Part shown: one piece after another, positions 5,523 to 10,847 of the stretch
Numbering within the stretch: the first letter of the stretch is position 1
Layout: each line of letters begins with the position of its first letter
Assembly (NCBI GenBank): GCA_028869395.1
Contig: JAGWSE010000413.1
Span: 1 to 10,847, forward strand
Direction: 5' to 3'
Length of the DNA: 10,847 nucleotides
Source of the DNA: Alphaproteobacteria bacterium
GTDB taxonomy: Bacteria; Pseudomonadota; Alphaproteobacteria; Caulobacterales; Caulobacteraceae
Made by a program: the position numbers and the translations under genes
Notes under the pieces: generated by a model
Databases searched by the model: none
The model's input: the letters and a program-made list of their open reading frames with translations, nothing else
What the model was told of the DNA's origin: nothing

Positions 5523-6380
5523 ATGCTCCAGTGGCGCATCGGCGAGGTGACGATCACCCGCATCCTCGAGCTCGAGGCGATCGGCGGATCGCGCTTCATC
5601 CTGCCCCAGGCCACCCCCGAGGTGATCCGCGAGATCGGCTGGCTCGCGCCCCACTTCGCCGACGAGACCGGCCGCCTGCGCATGAGCATCCACGCCCTGG
5701 TCGTCGAGACCCCCAGCCGGCGCATCATCGTCGACACCTGCCTCGGCAACGACAAGCAGCGCGACATCCCTGCCTGGTCGAACCTGCAGACCAGCTTCCT
5801 GGGCGACCTCGCGGCCGCCGGCTACCCGGCCGAGACGATCGACACCGTGCTCTGCACCCACCTGCACGTCGACCACGTGGGCTGGAACACCAGGCTGGTG
5901 GACGGCCGCTGGGTCCCGACCTTCCCCAACGCCCGCTACCTGATCGGGCGGGCCGAGTTCGAGTACTGGCAGGCCGAGGAGGCCGGGACCGAGCACCCGG
6001 AGCGCTCGCCCTTCCACGACAGCGTCAAGCCGGTGTTCGAGGCGGGGCTGGTCGATCTGGTCGGGACCGACCACGTCGTGGCGCCGGAGGTCAGCCTGGA
6101 GCCCACCCTCGGCCACACGCCGGGCCACGTCTCGATCCGCATCCGCTCGCAGGGCCAGGAGGCGCTGATCACCGGCGACTTCGCCCACCACCCCTGCCAA
6201 CTCGCCCACCCGGAATGGGCCTCCAGCGCCGATTACGACAGGGACGCCTCCACCGCCACGCGCCGGCGGATGTTCGGCGCCCTCGAAGGGTCCGGCGTCC
6301 TGGTCATCGGCACCCACTTCGCAACGCCGACGGCGGGCCACATCGTGCGCGAGGGCGAGGTGTGGCGCCTCGCCGTCTGA
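5523..6380 (+). CDS. MBL-fold metallo-hydrolase
   Basis: This 285-aa protein has the full metal-ligand set of the metallo-beta-lactamase superfamily. THLHVDHVG gives H113, H115, D117 and H118; GHTPGH gives H198 (and H202); TGDF gives the bridging D219; and GTHFATP gives H265. The layout suits lactonase- or methyl-parathion-hydrolase-like members that cleave an ester or lactone using two metals, rather than true beta-lactamases, but the substrate is unknown. There is no signal peptide, so it is probably cytoplasmic. The ATG at 5523 follows GGGGGAC and starts MLQWRIGEVTITRILE, as expected for the first strands. An earlier in-frame start at 5493 lacks an SD and adds ten unlikely residues. It is a single-gene unit. 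Confidence 0.94.
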   Translation: MLQWRIGEVTITRILELEAIGGSRFILPQATPEVIREIGWLAPHFADETGRLRMSIHALVVETPSRRIIVDTCLGNDKQRDIPAWSNLQTSFLGDLAAAGYPAETIDTVLCTHLHVDHVGWNTRLVDGRWVPTFPNARYLIGRAEFEYWQAEEAGTEHPERSPFHDSVKPVFEAGLVDLVGTDHVVAPEVSLEPTLGHTPGHVSIRIRSQGQEALITGDFAHHPCQLAHPEWASSADYDRDASTATRRRMFGALEGSGVLVIGTHFATPTAGHIVREGEVWRLAV

Positions 6381-6389
6381 GCCCGGGCC

Positions 6390-6574
6390 TTAGGCCGCGA
6401 ACAGCCAGCCCGCCGGCAGGCTCGAGAGCTGCACGTTCTGAGCACCATCTCCTCGCCGCCGCCCTGGCTCAGCGAAGAGGCCCTGCCCCGATCGAGCCGC
6501 ACCTGGTCGCCTTTGGCCGCGTCGAGACCGTAGACGATGTCGAGCCCGGCGCCGGCGAAGCTGTGGAAGGTGTC
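6390..6574 (-). pseudogene. Remnant of an RTX-type calcium-binding protein C-terminus, frameshifted
   Basis: From 6574 leftwards the frame reads DTFHSFAGAGLDIVYGLDAA then KGDQVRLDRG, SLSQ and GGGEEMVL. A shift of one frame near 6434-6442 then gives QNVQLSSLPAGWLFAA and a TAA stop (6390-6392). The pieces match what I recall of the last 60-70 residues of large RTX-like calcium-binding proteins of Caulobacterales (F-x-x-A-G-x-D-x-V-x-D-F, GD-x-V-x-LDPG, GGG-x-x-MVL, LPxGWIF-x-A). Restoring one base (CTCAG to CTCCAG) reopens the frame to MVLQNVQLSS. The usual residues between SLSQ and GGG appear deleted, and no N-terminal part, start or SD is visible. It is a decayed fragment; an assembly error would explain the frameshift but not the missing body. 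Confidence 0.62.
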
Positions 6575-6679
6575 CAGAACCGGCTTCGCCCAAGGCGGCA
6601 GGGCAAGGGAGGTCACGGTGACGCTTCCCGCCCGATGAACCCCCGCTAAACGCGCCGCCCCGCGGTCGTTCAGGCCCGC

Positions 6680-6705
6680 CCTGTCATGGTGCACGGCAAG
6701 ACAGG
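6680..6705 (+). promoter_or_regulatory. Leader stem overlapping the SD of the 105-aa secreted protein gene
   Basis: CCTGTC (6680-6685) pairs with GACAGG (6700-6705), which overlaps the SD AGGAG (6703-6707). The 14-nt loop contains an ATG (6686) that opens an 11-codon frame whose TGA (6719-6721) overlaps the gene start as ATGA. The 6-bp stem is modest, and any role in translation control is inference. Confidence 0.3.
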
Positions 6706-6717
6706 AGCACCCCATCC

Positions 6718-7035
6718 ATGAAGAAGATCATCCTCTTGGGCGCCGTCGCGACGGCGATGACCCTGACCAGCGCCGCCGCCGCCTTCGCCGATCCGTACGA
6801 CCACCGCGAGCGGTCCTACCACCGCGAGCACGACGGCTGGCGCGGCGGCGAACACCGCGGCTGGAACCGCGACGGCGACCACCGCCGCTGGCGCGGCGAC
6901 GACGACCGCCGCGACCGCGACGGGCGCCGAGACCGCTACGAGGCCCGGTCCTCCAGCTACGGCTACGACACGCCCTACACGAACGGCTACGGCTACGCCC
7001 AGCCGTACGCATACAGCTACAGCTATCCGTACTAG
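6718..7035 (+). CDS. Secreted low-complexity His/Arg/Tyr-rich protein
   Basis: The 105-aa product has a signal peptide (MKKIILLGAVATAMTLTSAA, cleavage predicted after AFA24). The mature part is rich in Arg, Asp, His and Gly (residues 25-77, many HRE, GWRG and RDRD runs) and then switches to a Tyr-rich tail (about 80-105, repeated GY, YAY and YSY). No catalytic domain is visible. The His/Asp content would allow metal binding, and Tyr-rich tails can aid surface or self-association; both are suggestions. The ATG at 6718 follows AGGAG by ten bases. The gene stands directly before an RcnB-like gene whose signal peptide and SD region are strikingly similar, which suggests a related origin or shared control. 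A 12-bp stem lies between the two. Confidence 0.88.
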   Translation: MKKIILLGAVATAMTLTSAAAAFADPYDHRERSYHREHDGWRGGEHRGWNRDGDHRRWRGDDDRRDRDGRRDRYEARSSSYGYDTPYTNGYGYAQPYAYSYSYPY

Positions 7036-7057
7036 CCGCTGAGCCGGACGGAATGCG

Positions 7058-7093
7058 GCGCGGCCCCGCCCCGGCACAGGCGCGGGGCCGCGC
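7058..7093 (+). terminator. 12-bp stem between the two secreted-protein genes
   Basis: GCGCGGCCCCGC (7058-7069) and GCGGGGCCGCGC (7082-7093) are exact reverse complements around a 12-nt loop. The stem starts 22 bp after the stop of the 105-aa gene and 65 bp before the next start. There is no T-tract. It may terminate transcription, or protect the 3' end or attenuate expression if both genes share a transcript. Confidence 0.55.
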
Positions 7094-7137
7094 TCACGGC
7101 ACGTCGCCGGGATCGATCCGCGGGTCTCGTCATTACC

Positions 7138-7152
7138 CTCCTCTGACAGGAG
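7138..7152 (+). promoter_or_regulatory. Leader stem covering the SD of the RcnB-like gene
   Basis: CTCCT (7138-7142) pairs with the entire SD AGGAG (7148-7152) around the 5-nt loop CTGAC, six bases before the ATG at 7159. If formed in the mRNA it would hide the ribosome binding site. The leader shares GACAGGAGC with the upstream secreted gene. With only five base pairs it would be weak or temperature-sensitive, so the role is speculative. Confidence 0.3.
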
Positions 7153-7158
7153 CCCATC

Positions 7159-7608
7159 ATGAAGACACTTCTTCTCGGGGCGGCGACCGCGGCCATGGCC
7201 TTGACCTCCGCCGCGGCGTCAGCCCGACCCTTCGACGGCGCCGCCGGCGCCCACGTCTCCTCCGTCCAGTATCGTCGCGGCGGACATTGGCGGACGGGGC
7301 AGGTCTTCCCCGACTACCGCCGCAGCGACCGGATGCTCGACTGGCGCCGCCACCATCTGCCTCCCCCGCGCCCGGGCTACGCCTACTACTACGACGACAA
7401 CGGCGACGTTGTGATGGCCGCCCTGGCCAGCGGCATCATCGGCCTGGTGCTGGGCAACGCCCTCTCCGACGGCGGTTCTTATTACGGCGCCCCGTACGGC
7501 TACGCGCCCTATGGGTATCCGCCGCCGTACGCCTATCCGGCGCCGGCGCCCTACCCTTACGCCTACGCCCCGCCCTATGACGACGACGACGACGACGGCC
7601 CCGACTAG
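7159..7608 (+). CDS. RcnB-like secreted protein with Tyr/Pro-rich, Asp-tailed C-terminus
   Basis: The product has 149 aa and a signal peptide cleaved after about residue 22 (SASA region of MKTLLLGAATAAMALTSAAA). Residues of about 38-100 match the RcnB-like domain: GGHWRTGQVFPDYRRSD, then HHLPPPRPGYAYYYDDNGDV and the hydrophobic end ALASGIIGLVLGN. RcnB is a periplasmic protein involved in nickel/cobalt homeostasis with the exporter RcnA in E. coli; many alphaproteobacterial relatives are uncharacterised. The C-terminal 45 residues are GYAPYGYPPPYAYPAPAPY repeats ending with six Asp, which may bind metal or keep the tail extended. The ATG follows AGGAG by six bases. No rcnA or regulator is seen nearby. 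Confidence 0.86.
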   Translation: MKTLLLGAATAAMALTSAAASARPFDGAAGAHVSSVQYRRGGHWRTGQVFPDYRRSDRMLDWRRHHLPPPRPGYAYYYDDNGDVVMAALASGIIGLVLGNALSDGGSYYGAPYGYAPYGYPPPYAYPAPAPYPYAYAPPYDDDDDDGPD

Positions 7609-7724
7609 CCTCTCGGACTAGCGTCAGGGTTCCCCCCGCCGCCGCCGCCCGGGACGTCAGTGGCGCGGCTTGCCGGGCCCTCCTTCGGAGCGCACTCTGG
7701 CGCTCGATCCGGGGGGATCGGCCC

Positions 7725-8711
7725 ATGTCGATCGAGGCCACACCGCAATCGGCCCGACCGCCGCAAGGCTCGCTGCCCGATGCACGAGCCATGGCCCGCC
7801 TCGCCGTGGCCTTCATTCTCGACGTTGTCGCCATCGCCCGCGGCCGCCGCGACCTGCTGGACGCCCTGCTGCTGGCGACCATCGTCCAGGCCAACCTCGC
7901 CCCTACGGCGCGCCAGCCGGACGTGCAGGGCGGCTACGCGTGGGCGGACAGCGCTCCCGCGGACGCCGAGCGCCGGCCGGTCAGCGTCAACGCGCTCGCC
8001 GCCTCGCTCCGGCTGCCGTTCGAGACGGTGCGGCGGCGGGTGCGCGGGCTGGCCCTGCGCCGCCTCTGCCGCCGGGTCGAGGGCGGGGTGATCGTGCCGA
8101 CGCGGGTCCTACTCTCGCCCGAATACCTGAAGAGCTCGTTCGACGGCTACGAGCGCATGCGCGCCTTCTATTACGACCTGCGCGACCTCGGCTTCCTGCC
8201 CCGCCTTCCGCCCCCGACCGTGGAGCTCAGCGCGGAACTGGCGCCCCTGGGCGCGGTGAACCGGCTGTCCACCGACTACGTCCTGCGGGTCGTCGACACC
8301 ATCATGAGCCATCTGGGCGACCCGCTGGAGGGCCTGATCCTGCTGGCGCTCCTGCACGGCAACACCGAGCACCTGTCGAGCGATGTCCGCGGCGGCGCCG
8401 GAACCGGGGCCGAGGACTTCGTCTCCGACGCCATGCGCCGGCCGGTGCGCGTCGCCGAGATCGCCCGCCGGCTCAGGCTTCCGGCCGAGACGGTGCGCCG
8501 CCACGCCGGCGGGCTTCTCGAGCGCGAGCTCTGCGCCCGGACGCCGGACGGCCTGATGATCCCCGCCGCCACCCTCGCCCGGCCTGCCATCATCGCTCTG
8601 ATGGGCGAGAACCTGATCAACCTCCAACGCATGTTCGCCAGCCTGGCCCAGCTCGGCGTCCTGCGCGCCTGGGACGACCTTCGTCCGACGGCAGAGTCGA
8701 CGCTTTCTTGA
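7725..8711 (+). CDS. Internally duplicated winged helix-turn-helix protein
   Basis: The 328-aa protein consists of two copies of one unit. Unit 1 (about 27-160) has a hydrophobic helical segment (FILDVVAIARGRRDLLDALL), a wHTH-like domain (84-132, LAASLRLPFETVRRRVRGL) and helices to about 160. Unit 2 (about 183-313) repeats this, with its wHTH at 239-287 (IARRLRLPAETVRRHAGGL). Aligned without gaps the two HTH segments share 24 of 49 residues by hand count. The R-L-x-L-P-x-E-T-V-R-R core is the usual recognition-helix region of ArsR/MarR/IclR-like folds, so DNA binding is likely. The order of two DNA-binding heads in one chain suggests a pseudo-dimer. No ligand domain or known family name is recognised. 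GGGGGGA precedes the ATG by seven bases. It stands alone between the RcnB-like gene and the 59-aa gene. Confidence 0.85.
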   Translation: MSIEATPQSARPPQGSLPDARAMARLAVAFILDVVAIARGRRDLLDALLLATIVQANLAPTARQPDVQGGYAWADSAPADAERRPVSVNALAASLRLPFETVRRRVRGLALRRLCRRVEGGVIVPTRVLLSPEYLKSSFDGYERMRAFYYDLRDLGFLPRLPPPTVELSAELAPLGAVNRLSTDYVLRVVDTIMSHLGDPLEGLILLALLHGNTEHLSSDVRGGAGTGAEDFVSDAMRRPVRVAEIARRLRLPAETVRRHAGGLLERELCARTPDGLMIPAATLARPAIIALMGENLINLQRMFASLAQLGVLRAWDDLRPTAESTLS

Positions 8712-8740
8712 TTTCCCCAAAATGGGTACTGCTGGGAACA

Positions 8741-8756
8741 TCCGGCGAACGCCGGA
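8741..8756. repeat. Short palindrome after the HTH gene
   Basis: TCCGGCG (8741-8747) and CGCCGGA (8750-8756) are exact reverse complements separated by AA. It lies 30 bp past the HTH gene stop and may be a weak terminator or a protein-binding site. No T-tract follows, and the function is unclear. Confidence 0.3.
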
Positions 8757-8868
8757 AGCGGCGAGCGCGCCATCGTTGCACAGCCCGTCGCATTCCACCG
8801 CTGGATAGTTGCCTCAGGCTCCGCGTGTCTGAACAGTCCCGCGCGCGCCGAATGGGGGCGGTTCGCAG

Positions 8869-9048
8869 ATGGTCGGCATGGACGAGCCGGTGTCTCAGTT
8901 CAGGAAACATGCGCACGACGGCCGCGAGCTCGCGAGGCGGGCCCGCAGCGAGCACGAGCGCGCGCTTTACGAGGACATCGCCAGCCACTGGGAGGCGCTG
9001 GCGGAGCTGTGGCCGCGCACGAACCGGCCGCGCAGGCAGCCGGGCTGA
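8869..9048 (+). CDS. Small helical protein of 59 aa, homologue of the 71-aa protein
   Basis: An ATG at 8869 opens MVGMDEPVSQFRKHAHDGRE, followed by LARRARSEHERALYEDIASH, WEALAELW and a basic tail ending RRQPG. It matches the 1662-1877 product without gaps over 38 residues with 18 identities (S-x-x-R-x-HA, RELA, R-x-L, A-x-HWE-x-LAE), so it belongs to the same small helical-hairpin family of unknown function. GGGGGCGG stands seven bases before the ATG; a second ATG (8878) is an alternative start. It lacks the Cys and the long Ala/Gly tail of the other copy. It ends 20 bp from the converging MFS gene. Being only 59 codons, it is easily missed by length cut-offs. Confidence 0.75.
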   Translation: MVGMDEPVSQFRKHAHDGRELARRARSEHERALYEDIASHWEALAELWPRTNRPRRQPG

Positions 9049-9068
9049 GCGGAGGCGTCCGGCCGGAT

Positions 9069-10442
9069 CTAGTCGGTGGTCGCGACCGGCGCCATTTCGC
9101 GGTTGATCTCCTCGAGCGAGCGCGACCCCGTCTCCGGCACCAGCACCTGGGTCAGAACGCCCCCGGCGATCGACAGCGCCGCCAGCACGAACACCGTGGC
9201 GATCTCTCCGATCTTGCCGAACAGCAGCGGGAAGGCGAAACCGCTGATCGCCGCGCCCACCCGCCCGAAGGCGACCGTGATGGCCTGGGCCACGCTGCGG
9301 ATCCGGGTCGGCGCGAGCTCCACGCCGAACACCCCCGCGCCGGAGACCAGCCCGGGTCCCGTCTGGCTCACGTTGAACAGGCCGTAGACGATGAAGGCGA
9401 GCGCCGGCAGGGCGGCGAACTTGGAGCGCAGGCCGGCGAAGATGCCCAGCATCACCGCCGAGATCAGGAAGCCCCAGACCTGCAGCGGCTTGCGGCCCAC
9501 CCGGTCGATCAGGAACCAGGACATGGACACCGAGGCCGGCACCACGAACACCAGTTCGATCAACAGCTGGAAGGTGACCGCCGAAAGGCCCATCCCCTGG
9601 GCGATCAGGCTGGGTCCGAACAGGATCGAGGAATAGACCACCAGGTCGTAGATCATCCACAGCACGCCGGCGGCGAAGATGTCCCGGGCGTGCGCGGCGA
9701 AGACCTGGCCGAAGGGCCGCGTGTCGGCCAGCGGCGCGGCGGTGGCGGCGGGCTCCGCGCCGCCGATCTGCGCCATCACCCGCTGGGCCTCGGCGTGGTT
9801 GGCCTCGACCCTGGCCAGGAAGCGCGCCGTCTCCGGCATCTGGCGGCGGAAGTAGAGCACGGCCAGCGCCGGGACCGCGCCGGCCCCCAGCACGATACGC
9901 CACTGGAGGTCGTCGGGCACGTTCAGCGACTGCAGCAGCAGCTTGAGGATGGCCGCGGCCAGCGCGCCCAGCGGCCACATGGTCCCGAAGCCCAGGCCCA
10001 GCGCCTTGCCACGGTCGGCGCGGTTGGAGTGCTCGGCCATGATCACCGGCGAGAGCACGTAATCGGCGCCCACGCCGAAGCCGAGCACGAAGCGGAGCGC
10101 GATGATCCACGTCAGCGTCGGCGCGAACGCCTGCGCCAGGGCCGCCACGCCCAGGATCGCCACGTCGAAGCCGTAGAAGCGCTTGCGCCCCTTCTGCCCC
10201 AGGAAGCCGAAGACCATCGCGCCCAGCGCCGCGCCCACCAGCGCCGAGGCGGCGAGCGTGCCGCTCTGGATGCTCGAGAGCTTCGCGACGCCGTACGAGT
10301 GCAGCACCAGCGGCAGCACCAGGGCGATCGAGGACAGGTCGTAGCCGTCGCAGAAGACGCCCAGCCCCGTCGTCAGCATGGCGCGCCAGTGGAACGCCTT
10401 GAAGCGCTGCTCGTCCAGGACGGAGAAATCGGTGTGGGCCAA
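9069..10442 (-). CDS. MFS transporter, phosphate/sugar-porter-like
   Basis: This 457-aa permease has twelve predicted membrane helices and a central charged loop (about 200-250). Family marks are FCDGYDL (30-36) in helix 1, a G-x-x-x-x-x-GRK loop variant (GFLGQKGRKRF, 79-89), RFVLGFGVGADYVLSPVIMA (117-136), the second-half loop DRVGRK (313-318) and the C-terminal PETGSRSLEEI (436-446). The GVGADYVLSP segment resembles the G-x-GxDYPLS signature of the PHS phosphate:H+ symporters, while PET-x-x-x-SLEEI is common in sugar and aromatic-acid porters, so the substrate is uncertain; inorganic phosphate or an organic acid are guesses. The start is TTG at 10442 behind a strong SD (GGGGGAGGG), because no ATG lies in this position. 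It diverges from a UrcA gene and converges on the 59-aa gene. Confidence 0.92.
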   Translation of the reverse strand: MAHTDFSVLDEQRFKAFHWRAMLTTGLGVFCDGYDLSSIALVLPLVLHSYGVAKLSSIQSGTLAASALVGAALGAMVFGFLGQKGRKRFYGFDVAILGVAALAQAFAPTLTWIIALRFVLGFGVGADYVLSPVIMAEHSNRADRGKALGLGFGTMWPLGALAAAILKLLLQSLNVPDDLQWRIVLGAGAVPALAVLYFRRQMPETARFLARVEANHAEAQRVMAQIGGAEPAATAAPLADTRPFGQVFAAHARDIFAAGVLWMIYDLVVYSSILFGPSLIAQGMGLSAVTFQLLIELVFVVPASVSMSWFLIDRVGRKPLQVWGFLISAVMLGIFAGLRSKFAALPALAFIVYGLFNVSQTGPGLVSGAGVFGVELAPTRIRSVAQAITVAFGRVGAAISGFAFPLLFGKIGEIATVFVLAALSIAGGVLTQVLVPETGSRSLEEINREMAPVATTD

Positions 10443-10466
10443 GCGCCCTCCCCCTGAATCACTTGC

Positions 10467-10484
10467 CCGGACGAAGCGGTCCGG
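10467..10484. promoter_or_regulatory. Inverted repeat in the MFS/UrcA divergent region
   Basis: CCGGAC (10467-10472) and GTCCGG (10479-10484) are exact reverse complements with a 6-nt spacer, 25-42 bp upstream of the MFS start. It may be an operator for the MFS gene or a leader stem. The rest of the 196-bp divergent gap shows no clear -35/-10 pair. Confidence 0.35.
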
Positions 10485-10638
10485 CCCCCGCCCGATCTTT
10501 TGGAGGCCCTGCGTGACGACGGCAAGACGAATCCGGCGAAGCGGCCGCCTTCAGCCGCCCGCGCGGAACTTCACCGTCAAAAGGCGGGTTGGTGAGCGTC
10601 CCGGCGCACGCCCGCGCCGCCAAACGAGGAGCCGCGAT

Positions 10639-10847
10639 ATGCGCCGACAGACCCTCGCCGCTGTCGCTTCGGCCGCCCTGGCCGCGGCGGCCGCGCCCGC
10701 CTTCGCCCCCGCCTTCGCCCCCGCCTTCGCCCAGGAGACCACCGTCCAGTCGGTGACCGTGATGGGCCGCTACATGCCCAGGGGCGAGCCGCCCGTGCAG
10801 CTCTCCCGGGTGGTCGACTACTCCGACCTCGACCTGCGCATGAGAGC
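10639..10847 (+). CDS. UrcA family protein, 3' end cut off by window
   Basis: Sixty-nine complete codons are visible. An Ala-rich signal peptide starts MRRQTLAAVASAALAAAAAP and ends in three successive PAFA blocks before QETT. The mature part continues with VTVMGRYMP and VVDYSDLDLRM, the conserved V-x-Y-x-DLDL beginning of the UrcA domain. The two Cys expected about 25 and 40 residues further on lie outside the window. GAGGAG (10626-10631) stands seven bases before the ATG. It is divergent from the MFS gene and is the second UrcA member here. The three PAFA blocks come from an exact 12-bp tandem repeat and offer several possible cleavage sites. Confidence 0.88.
   Translation, partial: MRRQTLAAVASAALAAAAAPAFAPAFAPAFAQETTVQSVTVMGRYMPRGEPPVQLSRVVDYSDLDLRMR
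10696..10731 (+). repeat. Three exact 12-bp tandem copies inside the signal peptide
   Basis: CCCGCCTTCGCC occurs three times without interruption (10696-10707, 10708-10719, 10720-10731) and encodes PAFA three times. Length change by whole units would keep the frame and alter only the signal peptide end. Confidence 0.9.

Noticed and set aside
4947..6341. A 464-codon open frame on the minus strand antisense to the MBL hydrolase
   Set aside because: Its product is a low-complexity Gly/Ala/Arg/Asp-rich chain without any domain, and it lies opposite a hydrolase with all metal ligands. It is the usual open antisense frame of high-GC DNA.
7561..7605. GAC repeat tract at the end of the RcnB-like gene as a separate repeat element
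   Set aside because: The repeat simply encodes the six-Asp tail of the protein, and it is too short and too coding-bound to count as a separate element.
8722..8808. A 28-codon frame after the HTH gene
   Set aside because: It has no SD, no hydrophobic or conserved pattern, and contains the short palindrome at 8741-8756, so it is more likely non-coding.
7670..9106. A 478-codon plus-strand frame overlapping the HTH gene
   Set aside because: The translation is Arg/Pro/Ala-rich and lacks any domain, whereas the other frame gives an internally duplicated HTH protein with a good SD.
9009..10457. A 482-codon open frame on the plus strand antisense to the MFS gene
   Set aside because: The product is rich in Gln, Arg, Gly and His without membrane segments or motifs, and the opposite strand encodes an intact twelve-helix transporter with a strong SD.

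Overview
This is high-GC DNA (only the stretch around 4880-4955 is AT-rich) with dense, short transcription units and GTG/TTG starts behind purine-rich Shine-Dalgarno (SD) sequences. Two UrcA-family genes, a DUF3297 protein, an RcnB-like protein, several small helical hypotheticals and a remnant of an RTX-like C-terminus together point to an alphaproteobacterium, most likely Caulobacteraceae (Caulobacter/Phenylobacterium type). The assignment rests on gene content and style; no rRNA or tRNA is present to confirm it.

Layout. 1-484 (+) is the 3' part of a pirin gene. It converges on a minus-strand group: a bicupin-motif protein (534-1010), a DUF2188-like protein (1053-1265), a DUF3297 protein (1383-1622) and a 71-aa helical protein (1662-1877). 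A strong hairpin lies between pirin and the cupin. A 248-bp divergent region with a perfect 10+10 bp inverted repeat separates these from a plus-strand group: a TTG-start single-pass membrane peptide (2126-2254), a 95-aa helical protein (2329-2616), a TauE/SafE permease (2669-3412) and CorA (3409-4374, ATGA overlap). A perfect 12-bp stem separates corA from the converging UrcA gene (4470-4793, -), whose AT-rich promoter region carries a 10-bp-period direct repeat. Then come a REP-like hairpin and non-coding DNA, a 66-aa conserved-looking protein (5185-5385, -), an MBL-fold hydrolase (5523-6380, +), a broken RTX-type C-terminus (6390-6574, -), two tandem secreted proteins (6718-7035; 7159-7608, the second RcnB-like), an internally duplicated helix-turn-helix protein (7725-8711), a 59-aa homologue of the 71-aa protein (8869-9048), an MFS transporter (9069-10442, -), and divergently a second UrcA gene cut by the window end (10639-).

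A loose theme is envelope and metal physiology: CorA, RcnB-like and UrcA proteins, His/Asp-rich secreted proteins and two other permeases. No CRISPR, phage, insertion sequence or classical defence system was seen. The least ordinary items are the internally duplicated HTH protein, the tandem secreted pair whose SD sequences can pair with their own leaders, the dispersed small helical family, the long palindrome at 1924-1953, and the RTX remnant.
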